Translations under genes and position numbers: made by a program | Shown here: piece after piece, positions 1 through 6,505 of the stretch | Layout of the letters: each line of letters opens with the position of its first letter | How positions within the stretch are numbered: position 1 is the first letter of the stretch | Source: UBA8752 sp964223495 | GTDB lineage: Bacteria; Bacteroidota; Bacteroidia; Flavobacteriales_D; Sanyastnellaceae | Reading direction: 5' to 3' | DNA length: 9,347 bases | Assembly: GCA_964223495.1 (NCBI GenBank) | Contig: CAXQGL010000033.1 | Coordinates: 1 to 9,347 of the forward strand | Notes under the pieces: model-generated | What the model was told of the DNA's origin: nothing | The model's database searches: none | What the model saw: the letters and a program-made list of their open reading frames with translations, nothing else

Positions 1-968
1 ACGAGGTTCTTATCGGGGTAGATGCGCTTGAAGGCACTCTGCACCATCAGGGTGGCCTCGTGGAAGCCGCACAGGATGAGCTTGAGCTTGCCTGGGTAGG
101 TATTGATGTCTCCGATGGCGTAGATGCCGTCGACGTTGGTGCTGTAGTCGAAGGTGTCGACCTCGATGGCGTTCTTGGAGATGTTGAGGTTCCAATCGGC
201 AATCGGGCCCAGCTTGGGGCTGAGGCCGAACAGCGGCACCCAGTGGTCCGTCTCCAGCCTGATGTCACCCTCGGTCTTGTGCTTCACGGTGACGCCTGCG
301 AGGTGCTCCTCCCCGTCCACACCGACAACCTCGCCGTTGGTCAACAGCCGGATGCGGCCCTCGGCAGCAAGGTCAAGGACCTTTTGAACACTGTCGGGGT
401 GCCCTCGGAAACCCTCGCGCCGGTGTACGAGCGTCACTTCGGAAGCCACTCCGTCGGCAAGGAAATTGGTCCAATCGAGGGCGCTGTCTCCACCACCGCT
501 GATGACCACCTTCTTGCCGCGGTAGAATTCAGGATCCTTGATGATGTACTCCACGCCGCGGTCCTCGTATTCATCCAGACGCTCCACAGGCGGCTTGCGC
601 GGTTCGAAGCAGCCGAGGCCTCCCGCGATGGCGATGATGGGTGCCCGGTGGACGGTTCCCCGGTTGGTGGTCACGATGAATTGGTCCTCCTCGTCCTTGA
701 CGATGGTCTCTGCCCGCTCTCCCAAGGTGAACCCGGGCTTGAATGGTGCAGCCTGTGCCATCAACTGGTCCACCAGGTCGCCCGCGAGGATCTCCGGATA
801 GGCCGGGATGTCATAGATCGGCTTCTTGGGATAGATCTCCGCACATTGTCCCCCCGCCTGCGGCAGGGCGTCGATGAGGTGGCAGCGCAGCTTGAGCAGC
901 CCTGCTTCGAACACGGTGAAGAGACCGCAGGGGCCCGCACCGATGATGAGGATGTCCGTCTGGATCAT
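1..968 (-). CDS. Ferredoxin-NADP(+) reductase-type flavoprotein (YumC-like), C-terminus cut by window edge
   Basis: The 322 visible residues read as a thioredoxin-reductase-fold FAD/NAD(P)H oxidoreductase expected to pass electrons from NADPH to ferredoxin or flavodoxin in the cytoplasm. The FAD-binding GxGxxG is GAGPCG at residues 10-15, followed by PQAGGQ at 36-41 and the YPKKPIYDIPAYP region at 46-58, typical of the YumC type. The NADPH-binding glycine motif is GGGDSA at 158-163 and the second FAD motif AIGD ends at residue 287. The CxxC redox pair of true thioredoxin reductase is absent, which is why I prefer ferredoxin reductase. Family members are about 330-350 residues, so only a short tail should be missing. 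The ATG at 966-968 has no Shine-Dalgarno sequence. It follows the NifU-type gene by 67 nt on the same strand, suggesting electron supply to Fe-S proteins, which is inference. The family is firm; the physiological partner is not known. Confidence 0.88.
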   Translation of the reverse strand, partial: MIQTDILIIGAGPCGLFTVFEAGLLKLRCHLIDALPQAGGQCAEIYPKKPIYDIPAYPEILAGDLVDQLMAQAAPFKPGFTLGERAETIVKDEEDQFIVTTNRGTVHRAPIIAIAGGLGCFEPRKPPVERLDEYEDRGVEYIIKDPEFYRGKKVVISGGGDSALDWTNFLADGVASEVTLVHRREGFRGHPDSVQKVLDLAAEGRIRLLTNGEVVGVDGEEHLAGVTVKHKTEGDIRLETDHWVPLFGLSPKLGPIADWNLNISKNAIEVDTFDYSTNVDGIYAIGDINTYPGKLKLILCGFHEATLMVQSAFKRIYPDKNL

Positions 969-982
969 GGTCAATTGCGCGG

Positions 983-1015
983 CGAAGGTAGTTTCCACGC
1001 CCGCTGTCCGTGCAA
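983..1015 (-). promoter_or_regulatory. Candidate Bacteroidota-type promoter before the ferredoxin reductase gene
   Basis: In the 67-nt gap, read on the minus strand, TACCTTCG (983-990) matches 7 of 8 bases of the Bacteroidota -7 consensus TAnnTTTG. A TTGC (1012-1015) lies 21 nt upstream, where the -33 TTTG-like element is expected. The start codon follows 14 nt later, giving a short leader. Both elements are imperfect, so this is a suggestion only. It would allow the reductase to be expressed apart from the upstream genes. Confidence 0.25.
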
Positions 1016-1035
1016 CAACGGTAAAGCGATGGTGT

Positions 1036-1308
1036 TCAACGCAAGGAGGAGGCCGGCATGTTCACCGCCACCACCTCCTTGACTTCGGGCACCACACGGC
1101 GTACCGCCTCCTCCACCCCGGCCCGCATGGTCATCGCGGCCTGGGCACAGTGCGCACATGCGCCCTGCAATTCCACCTCGACGACGAGGTCATCACGGAC
1201 ATCGACCACGGTGATGTCCCCACCATCGGAGCGGAGGAACGGGCGCAACTCATCGAGCGCACGGTCTATGCGCTCCTTCAGTGTGGCTGGATCCGGCGTG
1301 TCGGACAT
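1036..1308 (-). CDS. NifU-type C-terminal domain (Nfu) Fe-S carrier protein
   Basis: A 90-residue stand-alone NifU C-terminal (Nfu) domain. This family binds a transient [4Fe-4S] cluster at a CxxC, usually bridging two monomers, and hands it to target apoproteins. The hallmark segment LRPFLRSDGGDI (21-32) opens the fold, and the cluster cysteines are C51 and C54 in GACAHC, followed by a family-typical methionine/threonine helix (MTMRAGVEEAV, 59-69) and the VPEV turn near 73-76. There is no N-terminal scaffold domain. The gene starts 9 nt after the mrp stop codon, so the two are almost certainly co-transcribed. That pairs a cluster carrier with an Mrp-type ATPase. The ATG at 1306-1308 is preceded by ACCC rather than a ribosome binding site. 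The family assignment is firm; the client proteins are unknown. Confidence 0.9.
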   Translation of the reverse strand: MSDTPDPATLKERIDRALDELRPFLRSDGGDITVVDVRDDLVVEVELQGACAHCAQAAMTMRAGVEEAVRRVVPEVKEVVAVNMPASSLR

Positions 1309-1317
1309 GGGTACAAA

Positions 1318-2436
1318 TTACGGCGTGTCGGGCGCGGTGGCCTCACGGGCAGGCTGCTCCGCGAGGACTTCCAGCATGCGATCCGTCATGGCGGCTATGG
1401 CACGGGCAGCCTCCGTTCCCTCCTGCAAGGCCGCCGGTCGCCCGGCATCGCCCGCCTCCCGTATGGCCTGTACCAGGGGCAGCTCGCCGAGGAATGGGGT
1501 GCCGGATGCCTCGGCATACCGCTTGACCCCATCCCTCCCGAAGAGGTGGTATTTGCGGTCCGGCAGATCAGGTGGCGTGAAATAGGCCATGTTCTCCACG
1601 AGCCCGAGCACCGGCACATTGATGCTGTCCAATTGGAACATCGAAACCCCCTTGCGCGCGTCAGCCAGCGCAATGTCCTGCGGCGTGCTGACCACCACCA
1701 CCCCGGACAGCGGGACCAGCTGCACCAGGGACAGGTGGACGTCGCCCGTTCCCGGTGGGAGGTCGATCAACATGAAATCGAGCGCGCCCCAGTCCGCATC
1801 CGTGAACAGCTGACCCAGCGCCTTGGACGCCATGGGGCCTCTCCACACAATGGCCTGGTCCGGATCGGCAAAGAAGCCGATGCTCAGCACCTTCACGCCA
1901 TGGGCCTCCACCGGACCGATCATGGGTTTCCCAGCCTTTTCGACCGGTTGGGGCTTTTCCCGGACCACATCGAACATTGTCGGCATGCTGGGGCCGTGGA
2001 TATCGGCATCCACGAGTCCAACACTGTGACCGCGACGGGCCAATTCCACAGCCAGATTGGCCGTGACCGTGCTCTTTCCGACACCGCCCTTTCCACTGGC
2101 CACGGCGATGACATGCCGGACGCCCGGCAGGACCTTCCGCGTCTCCAAGGTCCGCTCGTTGCTTCCGAGCGGTACGACCTCCACATCCACGGCGATGGAC
2201 AGACCGTCCTGGGCCGACAATTTCTCCATGGCGAACTCCACAGCCTCGCGCATGCGCTGTCGGGCATGCATGGCCGGGCTCGAGGACTTGACCCGGATAC
2301 GGACTTTCCAGGCGTCACCCTCCCCCTCCACAGAGAGGACCTCGGCCAATTCCAGGCTCACCACATCCTTGCCCAGCTCGGGCTCGACCACCCCGCCGAG
2401 GGCTTCAAGAATGCGTTCCGTGGTCAATGTTCCCAT
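1318..2436 (-). CDS. mrp: Mrp/NBP35-family Fe-S cluster carrier ATPase
   Basis: A 372-residue cytoplasmic P-loop ATPase of the Mrp/ApbC/NBP35 family, which takes part in assembly or transfer of Fe-S clusters. An N-terminal MIP18/DUF59 domain (about 1-90) is followed by the ATPase domain. The deviant Walker A is SGKGGVGKST at 114-123 with signature lysine K116. Then come DADIHGPS (143-150), LIDLPPGTGD (223-232) and ENMAYF (281-286). The cluster-binding CxxC that normally follows ENMxYF is missing: the protein reads ENMAYFTPPDLPDRK there. I recall this as usual for Bacteroidota Mrp proteins. The last 15 or so residues are an Ala/Pro/Thr-rich tail. The start codon lies 3 nt after the stop of the alkyltransferase-like gene, and the NifU-type gene follows 9 nt downstream, so the three genes are probably translated from one mRNA. 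Confidence 0.92.
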   Translation of the reverse strand: MGTLTTERILEALGGVVEPELGKDVVSLELAEVLSVEGEGDAWKVRIRVKSSSPAMHARQRMREAVEFAMEKLSAQDGLSIAVDVEVVPLGSNERTLETRKVLPGVRHVIAVASGKGGVGKSTVTANLAVELARRGHSVGLVDADIHGPSMPTMFDVVREKPQPVEKAGKPMIGPVEAHGVKVLSIGFFADPDQAIVWRGPMASKALGQLFTDADWGALDFMLIDLPPGTGDVHLSLVQLVPLSGVVVVSTPQDIALADARKGVSMFQLDSINVPVLGLVENMAYFTPPDLPDRKYHLFGRDGVKRYAEASGTPFLGELPLVQAIREAGDAGRPAALQEGTEAARAIAAMTDRMLEVLAEQPAREATAPDTP

Positions 2437-2439
2437 GGT

Positions 2440-2826
2440 TCAAAGTTCGGTTGAAGGGTCCCAGAAATGCCGATTGAAGTCCACCACCTGATCATCCCGG
2501 ATGTCGACGCCCTCGGCAGCAAGCCGTTCCGCCATGCTGGTTGGCGTCGGAAAATGCAGCCTTCCGGTCAGCATGCCCGTGCGGTTGACCACGCGGTGCG
2601 CAGGCACCTCGGTTCCGCCATCCGCGCCATCCAGTGCGCGGTTCATCGCCCACCCCACCATCCGGCTCGATCGGGCAGCACCGAGATACCGCGCGATGGC
2701 CCCGTAGCTGGTCACCCGTCCTTTCGGGATCAACCGTGCCACAGCGTGGACATCCCGCTCGAAATCTCCGGACCCCGGTGTCGATGTCGGGATTGGAGCC
2801 CGGTTCTCAGCCTTTTTCGACCTCAT
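2440..2826 (-). CDS. Alkyltransferase-like (ATL) protein of the MGMT family, catalytic Cys replaced by Ala
   Basis: A 128-residue protein matching the DNA-binding domain of O6-alkylguanine-DNA alkyltransferase. ATL proteins bind O6-alkylguanine in DNA without repairing it and direct nucleotide excision repair to it. The helix-turn-helix region RVTSYGAIARYL (37-48) and base-flipping arginine R55 in SSRMVGWAM are present. The active-site PCHRV reads PAHRV (75-79), so the acceptor cysteine is A76 and alkyl transfer is not expected. The N-terminal domain of full-length Ada/Ogt is absent. I chose the ATG at 2824-2826, which overlaps the trmB stop as ATGA. A longer reading from 2871 only adds residues antisense to no known domain and fully inside trmB. 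The first 20 residues are basic and probably disordered. Tight packing with trmB and mrp indicates co-transcription, though the functional link is not evident. Confidence 0.88.
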   Translation of the reverse strand: MRSKKAENRAPIPTSTPGSGDFERDVHAVARLIPKGRVTSYGAIARYLGAARSSRMVGWAMNRALDGADGGTEVPAHRVVNRTGMLTGRLHFPTPTSMAERLAAEGVDIRDDQVVDFNRHFWDPSTEL

Positions 2827-3506
2827 ACGTGTGTCCTGAGATAGTGGATCTTCTTGCCCTCCTCCAACCAACGCTGTTCGTAGAACGTCCGGATGTTGAG
2901 CACCTCGGCGAAATCGGGCCCGACCCTGTGGACGAGGTCACCATAGACATCGGCCGAATCCTCCAGAATCGGAAACCCCGCTTCGAGCCAACCCTCCTTG
3001 GACAGGGCATACAGGAGCGGGCTGTCGCTCTTGACGTGCACGATGCCCTTGGGCACCATGAATCCACGGTACCGCTGCAGGAAAACCTCGGATGTGATGC
3101 GCTTCGTTCCTTTCTCATCCTTGGGCTGGGGGTCGGAAAAGGTCAACCAGACCTCACTGACCTCGCCCGGAGCAAAGAAGTGCTGCACGAATTCAATCTT
3201 GGTGCGCAGGAAGGCGACATTGGCCAGGCCCTCCTCCTCGCTTGTCTTGGCACCCCTCCAGAATCGGTGTCCCTTGATGTCGATGCCGATGAAATTCCGT
3301 TCGGGATGACGCCGCGCCAGCCCCACGGTGTATTCCCCCTTGCCGCAACCCAATTCGAGCGTAATGGGATTTGCGTTGCCGAACACGCGCGATGCCCATT
3401 CGCCCCGATGGAGGCCCTCCCCACCTACGATGGACTTGATATCCGGCTCGAAAACGTGGGAAAATCCCGCATTCTCCTTCCATTTACGGAGCTTGTCCTT
3501 GCCCAT
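2823..3506 (-). CDS. trmB: tRNA (guanine(46)-N7)-methyltransferase TrmB
   Basis: A 227-residue SAM-dependent methyltransferase that forms m7G at position 46 in the variable loop of tRNA. The SAM-binding motif I is LELGCGKGEY (50-59), motif II acidic residue is D76 in GIDIKG, and the family's FPDPWPK catalytic segment appears as FSDPQPKD (123-130). The C-terminal substrate motif is IRTFYEQRW (205-213), matching the usual T-x-Y-E pattern. Length is normal for bacterial TrmB. The change of W to Q in the DPWPK segment is a form I recall from Bacteroidota. The gene heads the minus-strand group: its ATG at 3504-3506 lies only 21 nt from the divergent glycosyltransferase start. Its stop overlaps the next start by 4 nt (ATGA), indicating translational coupling. 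Confidence 0.94.
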   Translation of the reverse strand: MGKDKLRKWKENAGFSHVFEPDIKSIVGGEGLHRGEWASRVFGNANPITLELGCGKGEYTVGLARRHPERNFIGIDIKGHRFWRGAKTSEEEGLANVAFLRTKIEFVQHFFAPGEVSEVWLTFSDPQPKDEKGTKRITSEVFLQRYRGFMVPKGIVHVKSDSPLLYALSKEGWLEAGFPILEDSADVYGDLVHRVGPDFAEVLNIRTFYEQRWLEEGKKIHYLRTHV

Positions 3507-3513
3507 GACGGGG

Positions 3514-3521
3514 CGAAATTA
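3514..3521 (-). promoter_or_regulatory. Candidate -7 element for trmB operon in the 21-nt divergent spacer
   Basis: Read on the minus strand the spacer contains TAATTTCG, 7 of 8 matches to the Bacteroidota -7 consensus TAnnTTTG, ending 7 nt before the trmB ATG. Transcription from it would start at or next to the start codon, giving a nearly leaderless mRNA. I cannot find a convincing -33 TTG at the expected distance, which would lie inside the divergent glycosyltransferase gene, so confidence is low. Confidence 0.22.
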
Positions 3522-3527
3522 CGCCGC

Positions 3528-4682
3528 ATGAACGGTGCCGCCGCGCAGGATTCCTTCCCCCACGTCCTGTTCGCCATTCTCGATTGGGGCCTCGGTCACG
3601 CCACGCGGACCTGGCCCCTGATTGTGGCGGCGCGCAGCATGGGTGCCCGCGTGACCGTCGCTTCCCGCGGATCGGCAGGACGGTGGCTGGATGCGCGGAT
3701 GGCTGAATGGGACGCCACCTCGGATACGCCTGCGCCGTCACCTTGGTGCAGGGTGGAGAAACCCGGTGTCACCATACGGTATGCCCACGGACGGGCCACG
3801 TTGCCGCGCATCGCGCTGCAGATGCCTCGGTTCATGGGCAGTTTCCGCAGGGAACGTCGCTGGACCACTGAGTTCTCGAGGAACGAGGGTGTCACGCATG
3901 TCCTGAGCGACAACTGCTATGGCGCACGTGCTGAGCTGGACGGGGTCTCGAATGTCCTGATGACCCATCAACTGCAGCCGCCGGTTCCAGCCGCAGCCCG
4001 AACATTGGCCCGCGCACAGGTCCGAAGACTCGCCCGGGCCTTCGATGCAGTCTGGGTCCCGGACACCCCGGGGCGTGACCTTGCAGGACTGTTGTCGGCC
4101 CCGGTTTCCTCCCCCACCCATTTCGTAGGGCCGCTCAGCCGATTCCAGGTGGACAGCCTTGCCGGCGCATCCCCGTCAACGTATGCCGATCCGGTGCTCC
4201 TCGGACTCGTCAGCGGACCGGAGCCCCAGCGCTCCACCATGGAGGAAGACCTTCGAACGTGCTTCCTGAAAGATGGCCGGCCCGCCATGATCCTGGCGGG
4301 AAAACCCGGCGGCGGAGAACATCGGGACCGGAACGTCCTCACCGTACACGATGCGGACGACCGCACATTCCGTGCCGCATTGCTGGCTGCGGAGTGCATC
4401 ATCTGCAGGAGCGGTTACAGCACACTCATGGACCTTACGGTACTCGGAAGACGTGGGGTCCTGGTGCCCACCGTGGGTCAACCTGAGCAGGAAAAGCTCG
4501 CCTTGGACTGGGAACGTCGGTTCGGCTGGACCCGGTTGCAATCGAAGAATATCGCCGACTTTAGCCCTGGACCCATGAAGGGCTCCACGGTGGAGGTGGC
4601 GATGGCCAGCCCCGCATCCACCATGGAAACCTGGCTCGACATCCCGCGCCCATCACCACAACCCACGTGCACCCATGACTGA
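3528..4682 (+). CDS. GT-B-fold glycosyltransferase (MurG/GT28-like), acceptor unknown
   Basis: A 384-residue protein with a two-Rossmann-domain GT-B glycosyltransferase layout. The N-terminal acceptor domain begins with a beta strand leading into the glycine-rich loop WGLGHATR (20-27), comparable to the GxGHxxR loop of MurG-like enzymes, and includes SDNCYG (127-132). The C-terminal nucleotide-sugar domain carries CRSGYSTLMDL (293-303) and TVGQPEQEKLA (315-325), the pattern that holds the donor diphosphate and ribose in this superfamily. No signal peptide or membrane segment is seen, so it is probably cytosolic or peripheral. The open frame extends far upstream antisense to trmB; I chose the ATG at 3528-3530, just before the first domain strand. 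Its stop overlaps the tadA start by 8 nt. Neighbours are tRNA and transport genes and give no hint of the sugar or acceptor. Confidence 0.78.
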   Translation: MNGAAAQDSFPHVLFAILDWGLGHATRTWPLIVAARSMGARVTVASRGSAGRWLDARMAEWDATSDTPAPSPWCRVEKPGVTIRYAHGRATLPRIALQMPRFMGSFRRERRWTTEFSRNEGVTHVLSDNCYGARAELDGVSNVLMTHQLQPPVPAAARTLARAQVRRLARAFDAVWVPDTPGRDLAGLLSAPVSSPTHFVGPLSRFQVDSLAGASPSTYADPVLLGLVSGPEPQRSTMEEDLRTCFLKDGRPAMILAGKPGGGEHRDRNVLTVHDADDRTFRAALLAAECIICRSGYSTLMDLTVLGRRGVLVPTVGQPEQEKLALDWERRFGWTRLQSKNIADFSPGPMKGSTVEVAMASPASTMETWLDIPRPSPQPTCTHD

Positions 4683-5124
4683 CGAGGATTTCATGAAGCA
4701 GGCGCTGGACCAGGCCCACAGGGCTGCGGAGATCGGTGAGGTGCCCGTCGGCGCCGTCATCGTAGCCGGCGGCCGCACCATCGCCCGCGCACACAACCTT
4801 TGCGAACGGCTGCACGACTTCACGGCCCATGCCGAAATGCAGGCTTTCACGGCTGCAAGCGAATATCTGGGTGGGAAATTCCTGGACCAGTGCACCCTCT
4901 ACGTTACCCTCGAACCTTGCCCCATGTGCGCCGGTGCGGCCTTCTGGACCCGCATCGGACGCATCGTATTCGGCGCCCGTGACGACAAACGGGGGGGACT
5001 GGATTTCACCGGGAAGCGGGATGAGGGTCTGTTGCATCCCCGGACGGAACTGGTCGGGGGTGTGCTCGAGGCCGAATGTGCGGAACTCCTGCGCACCTTC
5101 TTCTCTCAACGCCGGAAATCCTGA
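4675..5124 (+). CDS. tadA: tRNA-specific adenosine-34 deaminase TadA
   Basis: A 149-residue zinc deaminase that converts the wobble adenosine A34 of tRNA to inosine. The cytidine-deaminase-fold motifs are intact: H52-A-E54, with H52 as zinc ligand and E54 as proton shuttle, and P81-C-P-M-C85, with C82 and C85 completing the zinc site. GEVPVGAVIV (21-30) is the family's conserved opening, and FGARDDKRGG (99-108) the usual following segment. Length is typical. The ATG at 4675 lies 8 nt inside the end of the glycosyltransferase gene, with no Shine-Dalgarno sequence, so translation probably depends on ribosomes finishing that gene. A guanine or cytosine deaminase relative is the only real alternative, but PCPMC together with this length and opening favours TadA. 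Confidence 0.93.
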   Translation: MTDEDFMKQALDQAHRAAEIGEVPVGAVIVAGGRTIARAHNLCERLHDFTAHAEMQAFTAASEYLGGKFLDQCTLYVTLEPCPMCAGAAFWTRIGRIVFGARDDKRGGLDFTGKRDEGLLHPRTELVGGVLEAECAELLRTFFSQRRKS

Positions 5125-5136
5125 GGAGGACCCGCC

Positions 5137-5144
5137 TAATTTTG
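5137..5144 (+). promoter_or_regulatory. Perfect -7 box match directly before mgtE
   Basis: TAATTTTG in the 24-nt tadA-mgtE gap matches all 8 positions of the Bacteroidota -7 consensus TAnnTTTG. It ends 4 nt before the GTG start codon. No TTG-like -33 element stands at 19-21 nt upstream, inside the end of tadA. If active, transcription would begin near the GTG, giving a leaderless mRNA or use of the in-frame ATG at 5173. Confidence 0.35.
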
Positions 5145-5148
5145 ACCT

Positions 5149-6501
5149 GTGGAGGACCTGAACCGCGAATACATGGAAGTGCTCAGCGAGGAAATCGCAG
5201 GACGCAAGGACCACCTCCTGCGCTCGCGGTTCAGCGAGTTGCACCCGGCCGACATCGCGGAAATCCTGGATCGGCTCGGCGACGAGGAGGTCCGCTATCT
5301 GTGGAAGCTCATCGAGAAGGAGGAGCGCGGTGATGTTCTGGTCGAGCTCGAAGAGGATGTCCGTGAAGCGCTGCTGGCCAACCTGACCAACCGGGAGATT
5401 GCGGAGGAGGTCCTGGAGCACATCGACTCGGACGATGCTGCGGATTTGGTGGCCGAACTGTCTGAAGAGCGGGCCGAAAAGGTCATCGAGCAATTGGACA
5501 ATGAGGACCGGGAGGACCTGTTGACCTTGCTGCGCCACCCGGAGGGTACAGCGGGTGCGCTCATGGGTACCGAGCTGATCCGGGTGGAGTTGGATTGGAC
5601 CGTTTCCCACGCCATCCGCGAAATGCGCAGACAGGCGGAGGATGTGGAAACAGTGCACAGCGTCTATGTCGTCAATGCGGCCGGACAGCTGCTCGGCCGA
5701 CTGTCCCTCAAACGCCTGCTCCTGACCGCGACCAGTACCCGCAGCACCATCGGCGACCTGTTCAAGGAGGACGACACCCGGACGGTCAAGGTCGACGAGC
5801 CCGACGAGAAAGTGGTGCAGATGATGAAGAAGTATGACCTCGTGGCCCTTCCCGTCGTGGATGACCACAACAGGCTGCTCGGTCGGATCACCATCGACGA
5901 CGTGGTCGACCTCATGGAGGAGGAGGCCGAAAAGGACTATCAGCTGGCCAGCGGCCTCAGTGATGATGTGGAAAGTGACGACTCCCTGTGGGACCTCACC
6001 CGGGCCCGATTGCCCTGGCTGCTCATCGGCCTGTTCGGCGGTCTTGCCGGGGCCTATGTCATCGGGGCTTTCGACATCGAGCGATTCCCATCCATGGCGC
6101 TCTTCATTCCGCTCATCGCGGCCATGGGAGGCAACGTGGGGGTGCAATCGGCGGCCATCGTGGTGCAGGGACTCGCCGCGGGACGCAGTCCGAGGGATGC
6201 GAGGCTCCTGCCGCGGCTGTTCAAGGAGTTCTCGGTGGCCCTGCTGAACGGGTCCATCTGCTCAGGGGTCATCCTCGGCGCCAGCCTGGCCCTCGGATAT
6301 GGATGGAACCTGAGTGTGACCGTGAGTCTGGCCCTGATTGCCGTGATCATCTTTGCCGCACTCTTCGGCACCTTCGTGCCCCTGACACTGGACCGGTTCA
6401 AGATCGACCCCGCCCTCGCCACAGGGCCTTTCATCACCACGGCCAATGACATCATCGGTCTCATCATCTATTTCGGCATCGGGGTCCTGATGGCCGCCTG
6501 A
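5149..6501 (+). CDS. mgtE: Magnesium transporter MgtE
   Basis: A 450-residue MgtE/SLC41-type Mg2+ channel of the inner membrane. Cytosolic domains come first: the helical N domain (about 30-130, with LHPADIAEIL at 31-40), CBS domain 1 (about 140-200) and CBS domain 2 (about 205-260), which sense intracellular Mg2+. A connecting plug helix (about 263-285) leads to five membrane helices (288-450). The pore signature is PLIAAMGGNVGVQS (321-334) and the second conserved pore segment is GPFITTANDIIG (426-437), where D433 matches the ion-binding aspartate known from Thermus MgtE. The start is GTG: an in-frame TGA lies at 5143-5145, and residues from the GTG align with the N-terminal helix of relatives better than those from the next ATG (5173). 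The gap to tadA is only 24 nt, too short for a Mg2+ riboswitch, so control is probably post-translational through the CBS/N domains. Confidence 0.94.
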   Translation: MEDLNREYMEVLSEEIAGRKDHLLRSRFSELHPADIAEILDRLGDEEVRYLWKLIEKEERGDVLVELEEDVREALLANLTNREIAEEVLEHIDSDDAADLVAELSEERAEKVIEQLDNEDREDLLTLLRHPEGTAGALMGTELIRVELDWTVSHAIREMRRQAEDVETVHSVYVVNAAGQLLGRLSLKRLLLTATSTRSTIGDLFKEDDTRTVKVDEPDEKVVQMMKKYDLVALPVVDDHNRLLGRITIDDVVDLMEEEAEKDYQLASGLSDDVESDDSLWDLTRARLPWLLIGLFGGLAGAYVIGAFDIERFPSMALFIPLIAAMGGNVGVQSAAIVVQGLAAGRSPRDARLLPRLFKEFSVALLNGSICSGVILGASLALGYGWNLSVTVSLALIAVIIFAALFGTFVPLTLDRFKIDPALATGPFITTANDIIGLIIYFGIGVLMAA

Positions 6502-6505
6502 CCCC

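Noticed and set aside
1..968. Thioredoxin reductase as the identity of the left-edge flavoprotein
   Set aside because: The fold fits, but no CxxC redox motif occurs, and the PQAGGQ and YPKKPIYDIP segments match the ferredoxin reductase branch.
60..1082. A 340-residue plus-strand open frame opposite the ferredoxin reductase
   Set aside because: The minus strand carries intact FAD and NADPH motifs in the same interval; the plus-strand product has no motif and ends in a proline run.
874..2454. A 526-residue plus-strand open frame over the mrp and Nfu-type genes
   Set aside because: It lies fully antisense to genes with clear motifs and has low-complexity His/Arg/Leu composition. It is an artefact of GC-rich codon use.
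2439..2459. TTCAA / TTGAA inverted repeat at the ATL-mrp junction
   Set aside because: A 5-bp stem with a 7-nt loop inside coding sequence is expected by chance and has no terminator or operator features.
2634..3527. Upstream extension of the glycosyltransferase frame by 298 codons
   Set aside because: The extension is antisense to trmB and the ATL gene and shows no domain; the first glycosyltransferase strand begins just after the ATG at 3528.
5122..5130. GAGGAGG-like Shine-Dalgarno before mgtE
   Set aside because: It lies about 20 nt upstream of the GTG, too far to position a ribosome there, and it spans the tadA stop codon.
5125..5148. Possible Mg2+ riboswitch (M-box type) before mgtE
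   Set aside because: The gap is 24 nt, far too short for a riboswitch, and the upstream sequence is tadA coding.
4561..6147. A 528-residue minus-strand open frame opposite tadA and mgtE
   Set aside because: It mirrors mgtE codons (rich in Asp, Val, Leu, Gln and His), has no recognisable domain and crosses several real genes.
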